Assembly (NCBI RefSeq): GCF_000785435.2
Contig: NZ_JTDB02000001.1
Span: 248,001 to 312,000, forward strand
Direction of reading: 5' to 3'
DNA: 64,000 bases
Source: Paraburkholderia sacchari
Lineage (GTDB): Bacteria; Pseudomonadota; Gammaproteobacteria; Burkholderiales; Burkholderiaceae
Shown: positions 8,387-18,253 of the stretch, piece after piece
Position numbering within the stretch: the first letter of the stretch is position 1
Layout: every line of letters begins with the position of its first letter
The notes under the pieces: model-generated
What the model saw: the letters and a program-made list of their open reading frames with translations, nothing else
The model's database searches: none
What the model was told of the DNA's origin: nothing
Program-made: the position numbers and the translations under genes

Positions 8387-9988
8387 TTAGAACGAGTAGA
8401 TGAACTGCGCGCCCACCAGGTCGTTGCTCTTGCTGTACGAACCGTCGTCGCGCAGGAACACCTTCTGCGTGGCCCAGTCGTGGCGATATTCGACCTTCAC
8501 GGTGATCTGCTGCGTCGCGTAGAACAGCACGTCGAGCGCGATGTCCTGGCGCGTCGCGCCGTGGCATTCGAAGCCGAAGCCGCCGTTAGCCTTCGAATTC
8601 GCGAGGCAGTCCGAACCAATGCCGAAGCCGTTGTACGGATCCATGCCGTTGCCGTTGAGCGCGATGCCGCCGCCGCCGCCGCCGTTCTTGTTGTTGACGA
8701 GCACGTCGTAGCGAGCGGTCACGCCCATGCGGCCCACCACCGGCGCGAAGAACTTGCGGTGCGCGAGCAGCGAGAGGCCGTACCACTGCGCATTGCCGCC
8801 GTTGAACGCCGCGCGCTGCTGCTGGCCGTAGTCGACTTCGGCGTTGTACTGGACGTCCGCGAGCGTGTAGCTGGCATCGACTTCGCCGAAGAAGAAGTAG
8901 CCGCCGGAGCTCGATGCCTGGCCGCCCGGACCATAGACCGCCTGGCCCGTCGTGGAGTCGATCGCGCTCGCCAGCGTCTGCCGGCCGACGTTGAACGAGC
9001 CGCCGATATCGAGTGCGCTCGACCAGGTGTAGTCGGCGCGCGCCGTGAAGGTCGGGATCTTGTTGCTGGTGGTGATCGGGTCGCCCAGCGCGTTCGTGCC
9101 CGTTTGCGTGACGGCGCCGAAGGTGCGGTACTGCTCGTTGGCGACGATGAACTTGAACGCCCACTGACTGCCGCTCGGCGTGTAGTTCCAGCCGATGCCC
9201 ACATAGCTGCCCGGATCGGAGAAGTCGTAGAGCAGGTTGTGGGTGAGCGTGAGCATCTGGTTCGACTGCTGCACCTCGTAGCCGCCGAAGCTCGGCATGA
9301 GGCCGGCCACGAACGTGCCCGTGGAGGTCACCGGCACCGTGATGATCGCCGTGTTCAGGATGTTGTTGCCGATCTCGCCGTGCTCGTTTTGCAGCAGCGT
9401 GATGCCGTTGCCGCGATTGGGCATGAGCGTAATTTCGGCCGAAGGCGCCATCGGGCCGACACCGAAGGTCTTCTTGATGTCGAGGTAGACGTCGCCGAAC
9501 GTGCTGTTGTAGTAGTTGTACGAACCGGTATGGTTCGCGAACAGGAACGAAGAGGTGCCCGGAGCGCGGTTGTAGATGTACGTCGGGTCGATATAGCCAG
9601 TGACCGAAAGACCTGCGAGCGGTCCGGTCGTGGCCGCGTCGGTGAGCGAATCGACCTTCATTTGCTGATTCGCGATCTGCTGCTTCATCGCGTCGACCTG
9701 GTCGTTGGTCAACTGGGCGGGCTGCTTGCCATACTCGGGCGAGGACGGGTCCACAGCGGGCGCGGCGACAAGCGTGACGCCTGCCGCGCCCGAGGACGCC
9801 GAGGCGGTTTTCGCCGTCCCCTTTGCGGCATTGTTCGAAGCCGCGAGTTCGCTCTTGAGCGATTTCACCTCTTTTTGCAGCGCGTTGAGCTGCGCCTGCA
9901 GGGCCTTGATCTGGTCGCTAGTCGTGTCCGCGAAGGCGAGCCCAGGCAATGCCCCGGCCACCAGCAAACAGATTAACTTCTTCTTCAT
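8387..9988 (-). CDS. DUF3138 family outer-membrane porin-like protein
   Basis: The 533-residue protein has a clear signal peptide (MKKKLICLLVAGALPGLAFA). A short coiled-coil segment rich in Gln, Lys and Leu follows (QIKALQAQLNALQKEVKSL), then an Ala/Thr-rich linker and a beta-rich domain ending in ...VGAQFIYSF. The terminal Phe is the usual outer-membrane insertion signal. This matches DUF3138 and trimeric-porin-like proteins of Burkholderiales. Its place between the potI-type permease and puuB genes suggests it lets polyamines cross the outer membrane; that role is inferred. Confidence 0.88.
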   Translation of the reverse strand: MKKKLICLLVAGALPGLAFADTTSDQIKALQAQLNALQKEVKSLKSELAASNNAAKGTAKTASASSGAAGVTLVAAPAVDPSSPEYGKQPAQLTNDQVDAMKQQIANQQMKVDSLTDAATTGPLAGLSVTGYIDPTYIYNRAPGTSSFLFANHTGSYNYYNSTFGDVYLDIKKTFGVGPMAPSAEITLMPNRGNGITLLQNEHGEIGNNILNTAIITVPVTSTGTFVAGLMPSFGGYEVQQSNQMLTLTHNLLYDFSDPGSYVGIGWNYTPSGSQWAFKFIVANEQYRTFGAVTQTGTNALGDPITTSNKIPTFTARADYTWSSALDIGGSFNVGRQTLASAIDSTTGQAVYGPGGQASSSGGYFFFGEVDASYTLADVQYNAEVDYGQQQRAAFNGGNAQWYGLSLLAHRKFFAPVVGRMGVTARYDVLVNNKNGGGGGGIALNGNGMDPYNGFGIGSDCLANSKANGGFGFECHGATRQDIALDVLFYATQQITVKVEYRHDWATQKVFLRDDGSYSKSNDLVGAQFIYSF

Positions 9989-10097
9989 TGAAATTCTCCG
10001 AGTGGGTCGTTATTGCAAGCGCTGCGGCTTAAAAATCCCCTGTGCCGCAGCGCGTTGCCGGCAGCGCGCGCTGCCTTTGTGGACTGCGATCAGATCA

Positions 10098-11018
10098 TCA
10101 AGCGGCGCGCCGGCCGAGCGGCGAGCCCACCGCGCCGGCTGGCGCGCCCGGTCCCGCGGTCTGGATGGCTTCCGAGGGATCGGGCTGCACGAAGGCCATT
10201 TGCATGTCGCGCATGCGCTTCTTTTCGCGGGCGGCCATCATTTGGTTCACCGCGATCACGCCGATCGTCACCGCGCAAATGAAGAGCGTGGCGAGCGCGT
10301 TCATTTCCGGATTCAGGCCGAGGCGCACGCGCGAGAACACCACGAGCGGCAGCGTGGTCGAGCCGGGGCCGGAGAGGAACGCCGAGAGCACGAGGTCGTC
10401 GATCGAGAGCGTGAACGAGAGCAGCCAGCCCGAGAGCAGCGCCTGCGAGATGAGCGGCAGCGTGACCACGAAGAACACCTTGAGCGGCGTGGCGCCCAGA
10501 TCGAGCGCGGCTTCTTCGAGCGACTTGTCGAGTTCCTTCACGCGCGACTGCACGACGATTGCCACGTACGAGACGCACAGCATCACGTGACCGATCCACA
10601 TGGTGATCACGCCGCGGCCCTTCGGCCAGCCGATGAGCTGCTCCATCGCGACGAACAGCAACAGCAGCGAGATGCCCTGGATCACTTCGGGAATCACGAG
10701 CGGCGCGTTGATCATCCCGGCAAACAGCGTGAAGCCGCGAAAGCGTCCGAAGCGCGCGAGCACGAAGCCGGCCCACGTGCCGATCACGACCGAGGCGAAC
10801 GCGGTCATGAGGCCGATCTTTAGCGACAGCCATGCTGCGGTGAGCAGTTCGTCGTCCTGCAGCAGCGCGGCGTACCACTTGAGCGAGAAGCCCGACCACA
10901 CGGTCACGAGCTTCGACTCGTTGAACGAGTACACCACGAGGCTGATGATCGGGATATAGAGGAACAGGAATCCCAGCGAGAGAACGCCTGTGGAAAGTGT
11001 GCGATTGGGCTTGATCAT
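10098..11018 (-). CDS. potI: Putrescine ABC transporter permease, PotI-type
   Basis: The 306-residue inner-membrane permease has about six hydrophobic helices. It has the EAA loop typical of importers (SLEEAALDLGATPLKVFFVVTLPL spans it, residues about 165-190). The N-terminus FLFLYIPIISLVVYSFNESKL is typical of PotC/PotI proteins. Its start overlaps the potH stop by four bases (ATGA), indicating translational coupling. The last 40 residues are Pro/Gly/Ala-rich and non-conserved. With PotF, PotG and PotH it forms a periplasmic-binding-protein-dependent putrescine importer. Confidence 0.92.
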   Translation of the reverse strand: MIKPNRTLSTGVLSLGFLFLYIPIISLVVYSFNESKLVTVWSGFSLKWYAALLQDDELLTAAWLSLKIGLMTAFASVVIGTWAGFVLARFGRFRGFTLFAGMINAPLVIPEVIQGISLLLLFVAMEQLIGWPKGRGVITMWIGHVMLCVSYVAIVVQSRVKELDKSLEEAALDLGATPLKVFFVVTLPLISQALLSGWLLSFTLSIDDLVLSAFLSGPGSTTLPLVVFSRVRLGLNPEMNALATLFICAVTIGVIAVNQMMAAREKKRMRDMQMAFVQPDPSEAIQTAGPGAPAGAVGSPLGRRAA

Positions 11019-11968
11019 TTGCTTTCCTCCAGTTCCTTGACCTGGTAGTACTGAAAGACTGCCATCGGCACGAGCAGCAGCACGACCATGGCGACGGTGA
11101 CCGCCGAGGCCATCGGCCAGTCCATATTGTTGAAAAACTCATCCCACATGACGCGGCCGATCATGAGCGTGTCCGCGCCGCCGAGCAGTTCGGGAATCAC
11201 GTACTCGCCCACCGCCGGAATGAACACCAGCAGGCTGCCCGCGATGATCCCGTTCTTCGAGAGCGGCAGCGTGATCTGCGTGAACGCGACCCACGGCTTC
11301 GCACCGAGGTCGTAGGCGGCTTCGAGCAGCGTGAGGTCCATCTTCACGAGGTGCGCGTAAAGCGGCATCACCATGAAGGGCAGGTACGAATAGACCATGC
11401 CGATATAGACGCCCGCATCGCTGTGATAGAGGCGCAGCGGCGAGTGAATCAGGCCAATCGCGATGAGTGCGTGATTGAGCAGGCCGTCGTCCTTGAGAAT
11501 GCCGATCCACGCGTAGACGCGAATCAGGAACGACGTCCAGAACGGCAGCATCACGCCCATCATCAGCAGGTTGCGCGTGGCCGGGTTGGAGCGCGCGATG
11601 TAGTAGGCGATGGGATAGCCGATCAGCAAGCAGAAGAAAGTCGAGACCGCCGCCATCTTCAGCGAGCTGATATAGGTGGCGATATAGAGGCTGTCCTGCA
11701 GCAGGAAGACATAGTGACCCAGTTGCAGCGAGAGGTGCACCATGCCGTCTTTCATCGCGGCGAGGCTCGAATACGGCGGAATGCTCATCGCCTGATCGGC
11801 GAAGCTGATCTTGAACACCAGCACGAACGGCAGCGCGAAGAACAGCGTGAGCCACAGGAACGGCACGCCGATCACCGTGCTGCGGCCCGAGGGCAGGAAG
11901 CGCGAGAGCATGCGCCCGAGCGCGCCGCGCGAGGCGGCGGGCGTAGTGGAGGACATTGGAGTACTCAT
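11015..11968 (-). CDS. potH: Putrescine ABC transporter permease, PotH-type
   Basis: The 317-residue permease has an N-terminal cytoplasmic tail, six membrane helices and an EAA loop (TLLEAAYDLGAKPWVAFTQI). It resembles PotH/PotB. The ATG at 11968 is preceded by GGGAGAA at good spacing; an in-frame extension to 12025 overlaps the potG end and has no such site. It lies 13 bases after potG and overlaps potI by four bases, so potG, potH and potI form one translation-coupled set. Confidence 0.92.
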   Translation of the reverse strand: MSTPMSSTTPAASRGALGRMLSRFLPSGRSTVIGVPFLWLTLFFALPFVLVFKISFADQAMSIPPYSSLAAMKDGMVHLSLQLGHYVFLLQDSLYIATYISSLKMAAVSTFFCLLIGYPIAYYIARSNPATRNLLMMGVMLPFWTSFLIRVYAWIGILKDDGLLNHALIAIGLIHSPLRLYHSDAGVYIGMVYSYLPFMVMPLYAHLVKMDLTLLEAAYDLGAKPWVAFTQITLPLSKNGIIAGSLLVFIPAVGEYVIPELLGGADTLMIGRVMWDEFFNNMDWPMASAVTVAMVVLLLVPMAVFQYYQVKELEESK

Positions 11969-11981
11969 CCCGGCTTCTCCC

Positions 11982-13133
11982 TTATTGCGTGAGCACGACG
12001 CCGCTTGCGGGCGACCACGAGACATAGACGTCGTCGTTCCATGCCGGCGCGCCTTCGTTCATGAGGTGCGAGCTGGAGAGGTTCGAGACGATGGTTTTGC
12101 CGCCAGGCAGGCGCACGTGATACAGCGAGTAGCTGCCCATATAGGCGACGTCGGTGACCACGCCGCGCGCCCAGTTGTGTGGCGTACCAGGCTTCTCGCG
12201 CGAAACGCGCACGCGCTCCGGACGCACCGAGATGCCCACCGGCATGCCGAGCGGCCCGGTCACGCCGTGGCTCACGTACATGCGCGTTTCCAGGTCTTCG
12301 CTTTCGACGTAGATGTGATCGGGCTCGTCTTCCACGACCTTGCCTTCGAACAGGTTGGTCGAGCCGATGAATTCGGCCGAGAAGCGGCTGTTGGGGAATT
12401 CGTAGACGTCGTTGGGCGAACCGATCTGCACGATGCGGCCTTCGCTCATCACCGCGAGGCGGTTGGCCATCGTCATCGCTTCTTCCTGGTCGTGCGTGAC
12501 CATCACACAGGTGACATCGACCTTCTCGATGATGTTCACGAGTTCGAGCTGGGTCTTCTGGCGGATCTTCTTGTCGAGCGCCGACATCGGCTCGTCGAGC
12601 AGCAGCAGCTTCGGCCGCTTGACGAGCGAGCGCGCGAGCGCGACGCGCTGCTGCTGGCCACCCGAAAGCTGATGCGGCTTGCGCTTCGCGTAGCGGCCCA
12701 TCTGCACGAGATTGAGCGCATCGGCCACGCGTTCGCGGATCTCGTTCCTCGGCACGCCTTCCTGCTTGAGGCCGAACGCGACGTTCGATTCCACGCTCAT
12801 GTGCGGAAACAGCGCGTACGACTGGAACATCATGTTGACCGGGCGGCGATATGGCGGGAGCGTCGCGAGGTCTTCGCCGTCGACGAAGATCTTGCCCGAG
12901 GTGGCCGTCTCGAAGCCCGCGAGCATGCGCAGCAGCGTGGACTTGCCGCAGCCCGAGCTGCCGAGCAGCGCGAAGAGCTCGTTCTTCGCGATGTTCAGGC
13001 TCACGTTGTTGACGGCGACGCTGTCGCCGAACTTCTTGACGACGTTTTCGATGCGCACGAAGGCGTCGCGGGAGCTGGCCGCGGCGCTGGCGCGAGCGGC
13101 TTCGGAGGCGTTGACTTTGGACGTCGGATTCAT
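11982..13133 (-). CDS. potG: Putrescine ABC transporter ATP-binding protein, PotG-type
   Basis: The 383-residue ABC ATPase has Walker A GSSGCGKST near residue 58, signature LSGGQQQR near 158, Walker B LLLLDEP near 176 and switch His in VMVTHDQEEA. A C-terminal TOBE-type domain includes ISVRPERVRVS. The first 25 residues are an Ala/Ser-rich tail. It powers putrescine uptake with the adjacent permeases. Confidence 0.93.
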   Translation of the reverse strand: MNPTSKVNASEAARASAAASSRDAFVRIENVVKKFGDSVAVNNVSLNIAKNELFALLGSSGCGKSTLLRMLAGFETATSGKIFVDGEDLATLPPYRRPVNMMFQSYALFPHMSVESNVAFGLKQEGVPRNEIRERVADALNLVQMGRYAKRKPHQLSGGQQQRVALARSLVKRPKLLLLDEPMSALDKKIRQKTQLELVNIIEKVDVTCVMVTHDQEEAMTMANRLAVMSEGRIVQIGSPNDVYEFPNSRFSAEFIGSTNLFEGKVVEDEPDHIYVESEDLETRMYVSHGVTGPLGMPVGISVRPERVRVSREKPGTPHNWARGVVTDVAYMGSYSLYHVRLPGGKTIVSNLSSSHLMNEGAPAWNDDVYVSWSPASGVVLTQ

Positions 13134-13431
13134 GATCTAACTGGGTTCCTTTCTGATCGCGGCACTGGCCTGTCTTTTCCCGGTTTGGCAAAACGCGGGC
13201 GCGAGTTGCCCCGCACGGGGCGCTGGAAGCGACTCGCGGACATCAGCACTACGAACTGAGCTCGTTGGAGGCCAGGTGCGCCGGTTTAGAAAAAGGGGGC
13301 GACGCACTCAGCCGGACTTCGAAACAGCAAACTTCTGGCGGCGAGGGGTCGAGCGATCCCTCTTCCGCGCGTTGTCTCCTTCCTTCTGCTTCGGTTTCCT
13401 TCCGGGGCGGACAACCGATCTCGTCAGTCGA
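13134..13431. other. Intergenic region between potF and potG with a stem-loop
   Basis: No gene is evident. Nested inverted repeats lie at 13201-13237: outer arms GCGAGT/ACTCGC and inner arms CCCCG/CGGGG with a two-base loop. A hairpin between a binding-protein gene and the following transporter genes commonly lets the binding protein be made in excess, by protecting the upstream message or stopping part of the transcription. I infer that role here. Confidence 0.4.
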
Positions 13432-14553
13432 TCAGTGACCGGTCTTCAACTGCGACCAGAGACGGTTTTCGAGGCGCAGGATTTCGGCCGGCATCGGCTT
13501 CATCAGCGTCATCTTCTTGAGCACGTCTTCGGGCGGATAGACCGTCGGGTCCTGCGCGACTCCCGGCGTCACGAACTGGCGCGCGGCCTTGTTCGCCGTG
13601 GGATAGAACACTTCGTTGGTGATGGCCGCGTTGACCTTCGGATCTTCGATGTAGTTGATCCACTTCATCGCGTTCTCGGCGTTCGGCGCGTCCTTCGGAA
13701 TCACCATCACGTCGAACCAGAGCAGCCCGCCTTCCTTCACGTTCGAGAACTTGATGTGGTACGGGCGCTTGGCTTCCTCGGCACGGCGGTGCGCGATGCC
13801 CACGTCGCCCGACCAGCCGACCACCACGCAAACATCGTTGTTCACGAGGTCGTTGATGTAGCCCGACGAATTGAACTGCGTGATGTACGGGCGGACTTTC
13901 TTCAGCACTTCATAGGCTGCCTGGTAGTCGGCCGGGTTCGTGCTGTTCGGGTTCTTGCCCATGTATTGCAGTGTCGCGGCGAATACGTCCACGGCCTGAT
14001 CGAGGAACGACACGCCGCAGCTCTTGAGCTTCGAAAGATTGGCGGGGTCGAGCACGAGCGCCCAGCTGTCCACCGGCGCATTCGGGCCGAGCACCTTTTC
14101 GATGGCTTCCTGGTTGTAGCCGATGCCGTCCGTGCCGAAGGCCCACGGCACGCCGTACTGATTGCCCGGATCGGCGTCGGCGATCATGTGCATGAGCACG
14201 GGATCGAGGTTCGCGAGGTTGGGGATCTTCGACTTGTCGAGCTTCTGGTACACGCCGGCCTGGATCTGCTTGGCCATGTAGTTCGAGGTGGGCACTACGA
14301 TGTCGTAGCCCGAGCTGCCGGCGAGCAGCTTGGCTTGCAGCGTATCGTCGCTATCGTAGTTGTCGTACTTCACGTGAATGCCCGACTGCTTTTCGAAGTT
14401 CGGGATCGTATCTTTCGCAATGTAGTCGGACCAGTTGTAGACATTGAGCTGATTGTCGGCGGCGTGCGCCGGCGCGCTCGACGTGGCCGTGAGGCCCGCG
14501 CATACGGCAAGCGCGGCCAGCGCGACAGCGTGACGAAGATGACTGACACTCAT
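13432..14553 (-). CDS. potF: Putrescine-binding periplasmic protein, PotF/SpuD-type
   Basis: The 373-residue extracellular solute-binding protein has a signal peptide (MSVSHLRHAVALAALAVCAG, cleavage about AHA|ADN). The mature start QLNVYNWSDYIAKDTIPNFE is characteristic of PotF/PotD/SpuD proteins, where the Trp-Ser-Asp and Tyr residues help hold the polyamine. It captures putrescine in the periplasm for PotGHI. It lies downstream of spuC and upstream of potG, separated from the latter by a 298-bp gap with a hairpin. Confidence 0.93.
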   Translation of the reverse strand: MSVSHLRHAVALAALAVCAGLTATSSAPAHAADNQLNVYNWSDYIAKDTIPNFEKQSGIHVKYDNYDSDDTLQAKLLAGSSGYDIVVPTSNYMAKQIQAGVYQKLDKSKIPNLANLDPVLMHMIADADPGNQYGVPWAFGTDGIGYNQEAIEKVLGPNAPVDSWALVLDPANLSKLKSCGVSFLDQAVDVFAATLQYMGKNPNSTNPADYQAAYEVLKKVRPYITQFNSSGYINDLVNNDVCVVVGWSGDVGIAHRRAEEAKRPYHIKFSNVKEGGLLWFDVMVIPKDAPNAENAMKWINYIEDPKVNAAITNEVFYPTANKAARQFVTPGVAQDPTVYPPEDVLKKMTLMKPMPAEILRLENRLWSQLKTGH

Positions 14554-14632
14554 GTTGGTATCCCTGGAAGGTGAGGATTGGCGGGCGGCGCACGCACCCC
14601 GTCGTGCGCCGCCGGCCCTTACGTTTGCAGCG

Positions 14633-16066
14633 TTACGAAAGTCCCAGTTGTTGCGCGGTTGCGTCGATGGCCTTTTTCGCCTTCGTCACGATTTCGTCAA
14701 TCTCGGCGCGCGTGATCACGAGCGGCGGCGAGAGCAGCATGCGGTCGCCGGTGGCGCGCATGATGAGATTGCCGTTGAAGCAGAAGTCGCGGCAGATCGT
14801 GCCCACGTCGCCGCCGTTCGCGAAGCGCTTGCGCGTTTTCGGATCCTCGGCCAATTGCAGGCCCGCGACCAGTCCAGCGCCCGAGATGTCGCCGATGATC
14901 GGGTGATTGGCGAAGGTTTCGCGCAGGCGCTGCTGGAAGTACGGGCCGGTGTCCGTCTTCACGCGCTCGACGATCTTCTCGTCGCGCAGCAGCTTGAGGT
15001 TCGCAACGGCAACAGCAGCCGCCACCGGATGGCCCGAGTAGGTGAGGCCGTGATTAAAGTCGCCGTTCTCGATGAGCGCCTTCGCCACGCGGTCGTGAAT
15101 GCCCACCGCGCCCATCGGCACATAGCCGCTCGTGAGGCCCTTGGCCATCGTGATCAGATCGGGCTCGAAGCCCAGATGCTGATGCGCGAACCATTCGCCG
15201 GTGCGCCCGAAGCCGCCGATCACTTCGTCGGCGCACAGCAAGATGTCGTACTTGCGGCAGATGCGCTGGATTTCCGGCCAGTAGGTCGAGGGCGGGAAAA
15301 TCACGCCGCCCGCGCCCTGGAACGGCTCGCCGATGAACGCGGCCACATTCTCCGCACCCACTTCGAGAATCTTCGCCTCGAGCTGCTGCGCCCGCGCGAG
15401 ACCGAACTCCTCGGGCGTCATGTTGCCTTGCGCTTCGCCGAAGAAGTACGGTTGATCGATGTGCACGATGTTCTCGACCTTCGAGGGCATTTGCTCGTGC
15501 ATATAGCCCATGCCGCCGAGCGTTCCGCCCGCGATGGTCGAACCGTGATAAGCGTTTTTGCGCGAGATGACGAACTTCTTCGCGGGCTTGCCTTGCGTGA
15601 GCCAGTACTGGTGCACGATGCGCAGTACCGTGTCGTTGCCTTCGGAGCCGCTGTTGCAGTAGAAAAAGTGATTGAACGGCTCGGGCGATACCTCGGCCAG
15701 CAGCGCCGAAAGCTCGATCACCGGCGGATGCGTGGTCTTGAAGAAGGTGTTGTAGTAGGGCAGTTCCTGCAACTGCTTGTAGGCGGCATCGGCGAGTTCC
15801 TTGCGGCCGTAGCCCACGTTCACGCACCAGAGTCCGGCCATGCCGTCGATGATCTGGTTGCCTTCCGAATCCCACAGGTACAGGCCCTTCGCTTTCACGA
15901 TCACGCGGCTGCCGGCCTTGTTGAGCGAGCCCATGTCCGAGAACGGATGGATGTGGTGCGCGGCGTCGAGCGCGCGGTACTCGGCGGTCGAGCGCGCGGT
16001 CTGTGCACGCAGCGTCGTCGGCAGCTCTTGCACCGCGCTGGCGGGGGCGTCGATTCGATAGCTCAT
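14633..16066 (-). CDS. spuC: Putrescine-pyruvate aminotransferase (SpuC-like, class III)
   Basis: The 477-residue class III PLP aminotransferase has the PLP lysine in LITMAKGLTSGYVPMGAV near residue 300, the cofactor-binding CNSGSEGNDTVLR near 137 and LLCADEVIGGFGRTG near 265. Flanked by potF and puuA, it fits SpuC, which transfers the amino group of putrescine to pyruvate and gives 4-aminobutyraldehyde. PuuC-type dehydrogenase would then form GABA. Other diamines may be accepted. Confidence 0.88.
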   Translation of the reverse strand: MSYRIDAPASAVQELPTTLRAQTARSTAEYRALDAAHHIHPFSDMGSLNKAGSRVIVKAKGLYLWDSEGNQIIDGMAGLWCVNVGYGRKELADAAYKQLQELPYYNTFFKTTHPPVIELSALLAEVSPEPFNHFFYCNSGSEGNDTVLRIVHQYWLTQGKPAKKFVISRKNAYHGSTIAGGTLGGMGYMHEQMPSKVENIVHIDQPYFFGEAQGNMTPEEFGLARAQQLEAKILEVGAENVAAFIGEPFQGAGGVIFPPSTYWPEIQRICRKYDILLCADEVIGGFGRTGEWFAHQHLGFEPDLITMAKGLTSGYVPMGAVGIHDRVAKALIENGDFNHGLTYSGHPVAAAVAVANLKLLRDEKIVERVKTDTGPYFQQRLRETFANHPIIGDISGAGLVAGLQLAEDPKTRKRFANGGDVGTICRDFCFNGNLIMRATGDRMLLSPPLVITRAEIDEIVTKAKKAIDATAQQLGLS

Positions 16067-16085
16067 GTTTCGTTTCTCCTTTCTG

Positions 16086-17420
16086 TTACACGTGCAGCAG
16101 CAGGTGCTTGCGCTCCCACGAGCTGATCACGCGGAAATACGCTTCGTATTCGGTTTCCTTGAGCGCGAGATACGCGCGCACGAACTTCTCGCCGAGGATG
16201 TCCTTGAGCGGCTCGCATGCGGCCATCAGCGAGATGCCTTCCTCGAGGTTGCGCGGCAGCTGATACGGCAGCGAGTAGCCGTCGCTCACGAGCGGCTCGG
16301 TGGGCTTGAGGTGCTGCGTCATGCCCAGATAGCCGGCGGCCAGCGTGGCCGCGATCGCGAGATACGGGTTCGTGTCCACGCCCGGAATGCGGTTTTCCAC
16401 GCGGCGCGCGACCGGCGACGAATACGGCACGCGGAAGCCCACGGTGCGGTTGTCGTAGCCCCACGCCACATTGATGGGCGCGGCCATGAAACGCGAAAGA
16501 CGGCGATACGAATTGATGTACGGCGCGAAGATCGGCATGAGCGCGGGCGTGTACTTCTGCAGGCCAGCGATGTATGCGTAGAACATGTCGGTGGCCTTGC
16601 CGTCCGAACCCGTGAAGAGGTTCTGGCCGCTCTCGGCGCTGATCATGCTCTGGTGAATGTGCATGGCCGAGCCCGGCTCGTTCTCCATCGGCTTCGCCAT
16701 GAAGGTCGCGTACATGTGATGGCGCAGCGCGGCTTCGCGCACGGTGCGCTTGAAGAGGAACACGCGGTCGGCGAGATTGAGCGGGTCGCCGTGGAGGAAG
16801 TTGATCTCCATCTGCGCCGCGCCCACTTCGTGAATCAGCGTATCGACTTCGAGGCCCTGGATATCGCAGTACTCGTAGATATCTTCGAACAGCGGGTCGA
16901 ACTCGTTGACCGCTTCGATCGAATACGCCTGGCGGCCCGTTTCCGGACGGCCCGTACGGCCGATGGGCGGCGCGAGCGGAATATCCGGGTCCTTGTTCAT
17001 ATCGACGAGGTAGAACTCCAGTTCCGGCGCGATCACGGGCTTCCAGCCCTTCGCCTCGTAGAGTTCGAGCACGCGGCGCAGCACGCGGCGCGGCGAGATC
17101 TCGACCGGCGTGCCGTCGAAGTGCACGCAATCGTGGATCACCTGTGCGGTGGGATCGACGGCCCACGGAATGATGCGGATGGTCGAGGCGTCGGGCACGC
17201 ACACCATGTCCGGGTCGGTGACGCCGGTGAGGCTGCCGTCCTCGGGATAGTCGCCGGTCACGGTCTGGATCATCACCGCTTGCGGCAGCCGCATGTTTTC
17301 GCCGAATTCGAACTTGCTGCGCGGGATGATCTTGCCGCGCGCGATGCCCGCCATGTCGGGGATGATCGCTTCGATTTCGGTAATGTGGTGCTTCTTCAGG
17401 AAGTCGTCGATGTCGTTCAT
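16086..17420 (-). CDS. puuA: Gamma-glutamylputrescine synthetase (glutamine synthetase family)
   Basis: The 444-residue glutamine-synthetase-fold ligase begins MNDIDDFLKKHHITEIEAI. Active-site motifs include VGAAQMEINF, GSAMHIHQS (ATP/metal region) and VENRIPGVDTNPYLAIAA. Together with puuD, puuB and puuC it is best read as PuuA, which joins glutamate to putrescine using ATP. The ATG at 17420 overlaps the puuD stop by four bases; upstream in-frame codons back to 17585 lie inside puuD and are not used. Confidence 0.9.
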   Translation of the reverse strand: MNDIDDFLKKHHITEIEAIIPDMAGIARGKIIPRSKFEFGENMRLPQAVMIQTVTGDYPEDGSLTGVTDPDMVCVPDASTIRIIPWAVDPTAQVIHDCVHFDGTPVEISPRRVLRRVLELYEAKGWKPVIAPELEFYLVDMNKDPDIPLAPPIGRTGRPETGRQAYSIEAVNEFDPLFEDIYEYCDIQGLEVDTLIHEVGAAQMEINFLHGDPLNLADRVFLFKRTVREAALRHHMYATFMAKPMENEPGSAMHIHQSMISAESGQNLFTGSDGKATDMFYAYIAGLQKYTPALMPIFAPYINSYRRLSRFMAAPINVAWGYDNRTVGFRVPYSSPVARRVENRIPGVDTNPYLAIAATLAAGYLGMTQHLKPTEPLVSDGYSLPYQLPRNLEEGISLMAACEPLKDILGEKFVRAYLALKETEYEAYFRVISSWERKHLLLHV

Positions 17421-18253
17421 GATGATTCTCTCTGTTCTGTATGAGCCGGCGTCATGCGTGCATGGATTGGCGCTCGGCTTTCGCACGGTATTCGGGCCAG
17501 CATGCGGGCGCGGCAGGCTTCGCCAAACGCGCGGAAAATCGCGGTGGACAGCGCGTTCTGCGCGTGCTGCCATTCGGGATGCCATTGCACGCCGAGCGCG
17601 AAGCTCGCCGCATTGGCAACGCTGATCGCTTCGATAAGGCCGTCGGGTGCCGTTGCTTCCACAACCAGTCCGCTGCCGAGCGTTTCGAGGCCTTGCCCGT
17701 GCAGCGAATTCACCTCGGCCTCGCGAGTTTCGCCTGTGCCGCCGGCGATCCGCTGCAGCAAGCCGCCCTCGGCCAGTGAGATGGTGTGCGCCGGGCCATA
17801 TTGCGATTCAAGCGAATCGGCCTTGTTCTCGCGATGGTCGTCGAAGCCGTCAACGGCATGCACTTGCTGATGCAGCGTGCCGCCGAACACCACGTTCATC
17901 TCCTGAAAGCCGCGGCAGATGGCGAGCACGGGCACGCCCGCGTCGATGGCCGCGCGCATCAGCGGCAGCGTGGTGGCGTCGCGCGCGGGGTCGTGCAGCG
18001 TGCCCGCAGCGCTAGCCGCGCCGCCGTAACGATGCGGCTCCACGTTCGAGTAGCTGCCGGTGAAGAGCAGGCCGTCCACGACTTCTAGCAGGTCGGCCGT
18101 GTCCTGCCTCGCGCCGAGCGCCGGCAGCACCAGCGCGAGGCCGCCCGAGCCGTCCACGGCGGCGGCGATGTACTTCTCGCCGGCCACGTGCGACGCGTGC
18201 GGTCCCATCATCGTGCGATCGGCAGTGACTCCAATCAATGGCTTGGTTCGCAT
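17417..18253 (-). CDS. puuD: Gamma-glutamyl-GABA hydrolase (PuuD-like, class I GATase fold)
   Basis: The protein is about 278 residues. The nucleophile Cys lies in LAICRGFQEMN near residue 112, and the catalytic His/Glu in LGVQWHPEWQ near 225: the triad of class I glutamine amidotransferase-like hydrolases. PuuD releases GABA and glutamate from gamma-glutamyl-GABA. The ATG at 18253 (MRTKPLIGVTADR) fits the family; upstream in-frame ATGs at 18295 and 18289 are possible because no start has a strong ribosome site. It is the first gene of the minus-strand polyamine series. Confidence 0.88.
   Translation of the reverse strand: MRTKPLIGVTADRTMMGPHASHVAGEKYIAAAVDGSGGLALVLPALGARQDTADLLEVVDGLLFTGSYSNVEPHRYGGAASAAGTLHDPARDATTLPLMRAAIDAGVPVLAICRGFQEMNVVFGGTLHQQVHAVDGFDDHRENKADSLESQYGPAHTISLAEGGLLQRIAGGTGETREAEVNSLHGQGLETLGSGLVVEATAPDGLIEAISVANAASFALGVQWHPEWQHAQNALSTAIFRAFGEACRARMLARIPCESRAPIHARMTPAHTEQRESS

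Noticed and set aside
7253..9976. Very long open frame (over 900 codons) on the plus strand across the puuB and porin genes
   Set aside because: It is antisense to three well-supported genes and its Arg/His/Ala-rich translation has no family features. High-GC DNA commonly gives such shadows.
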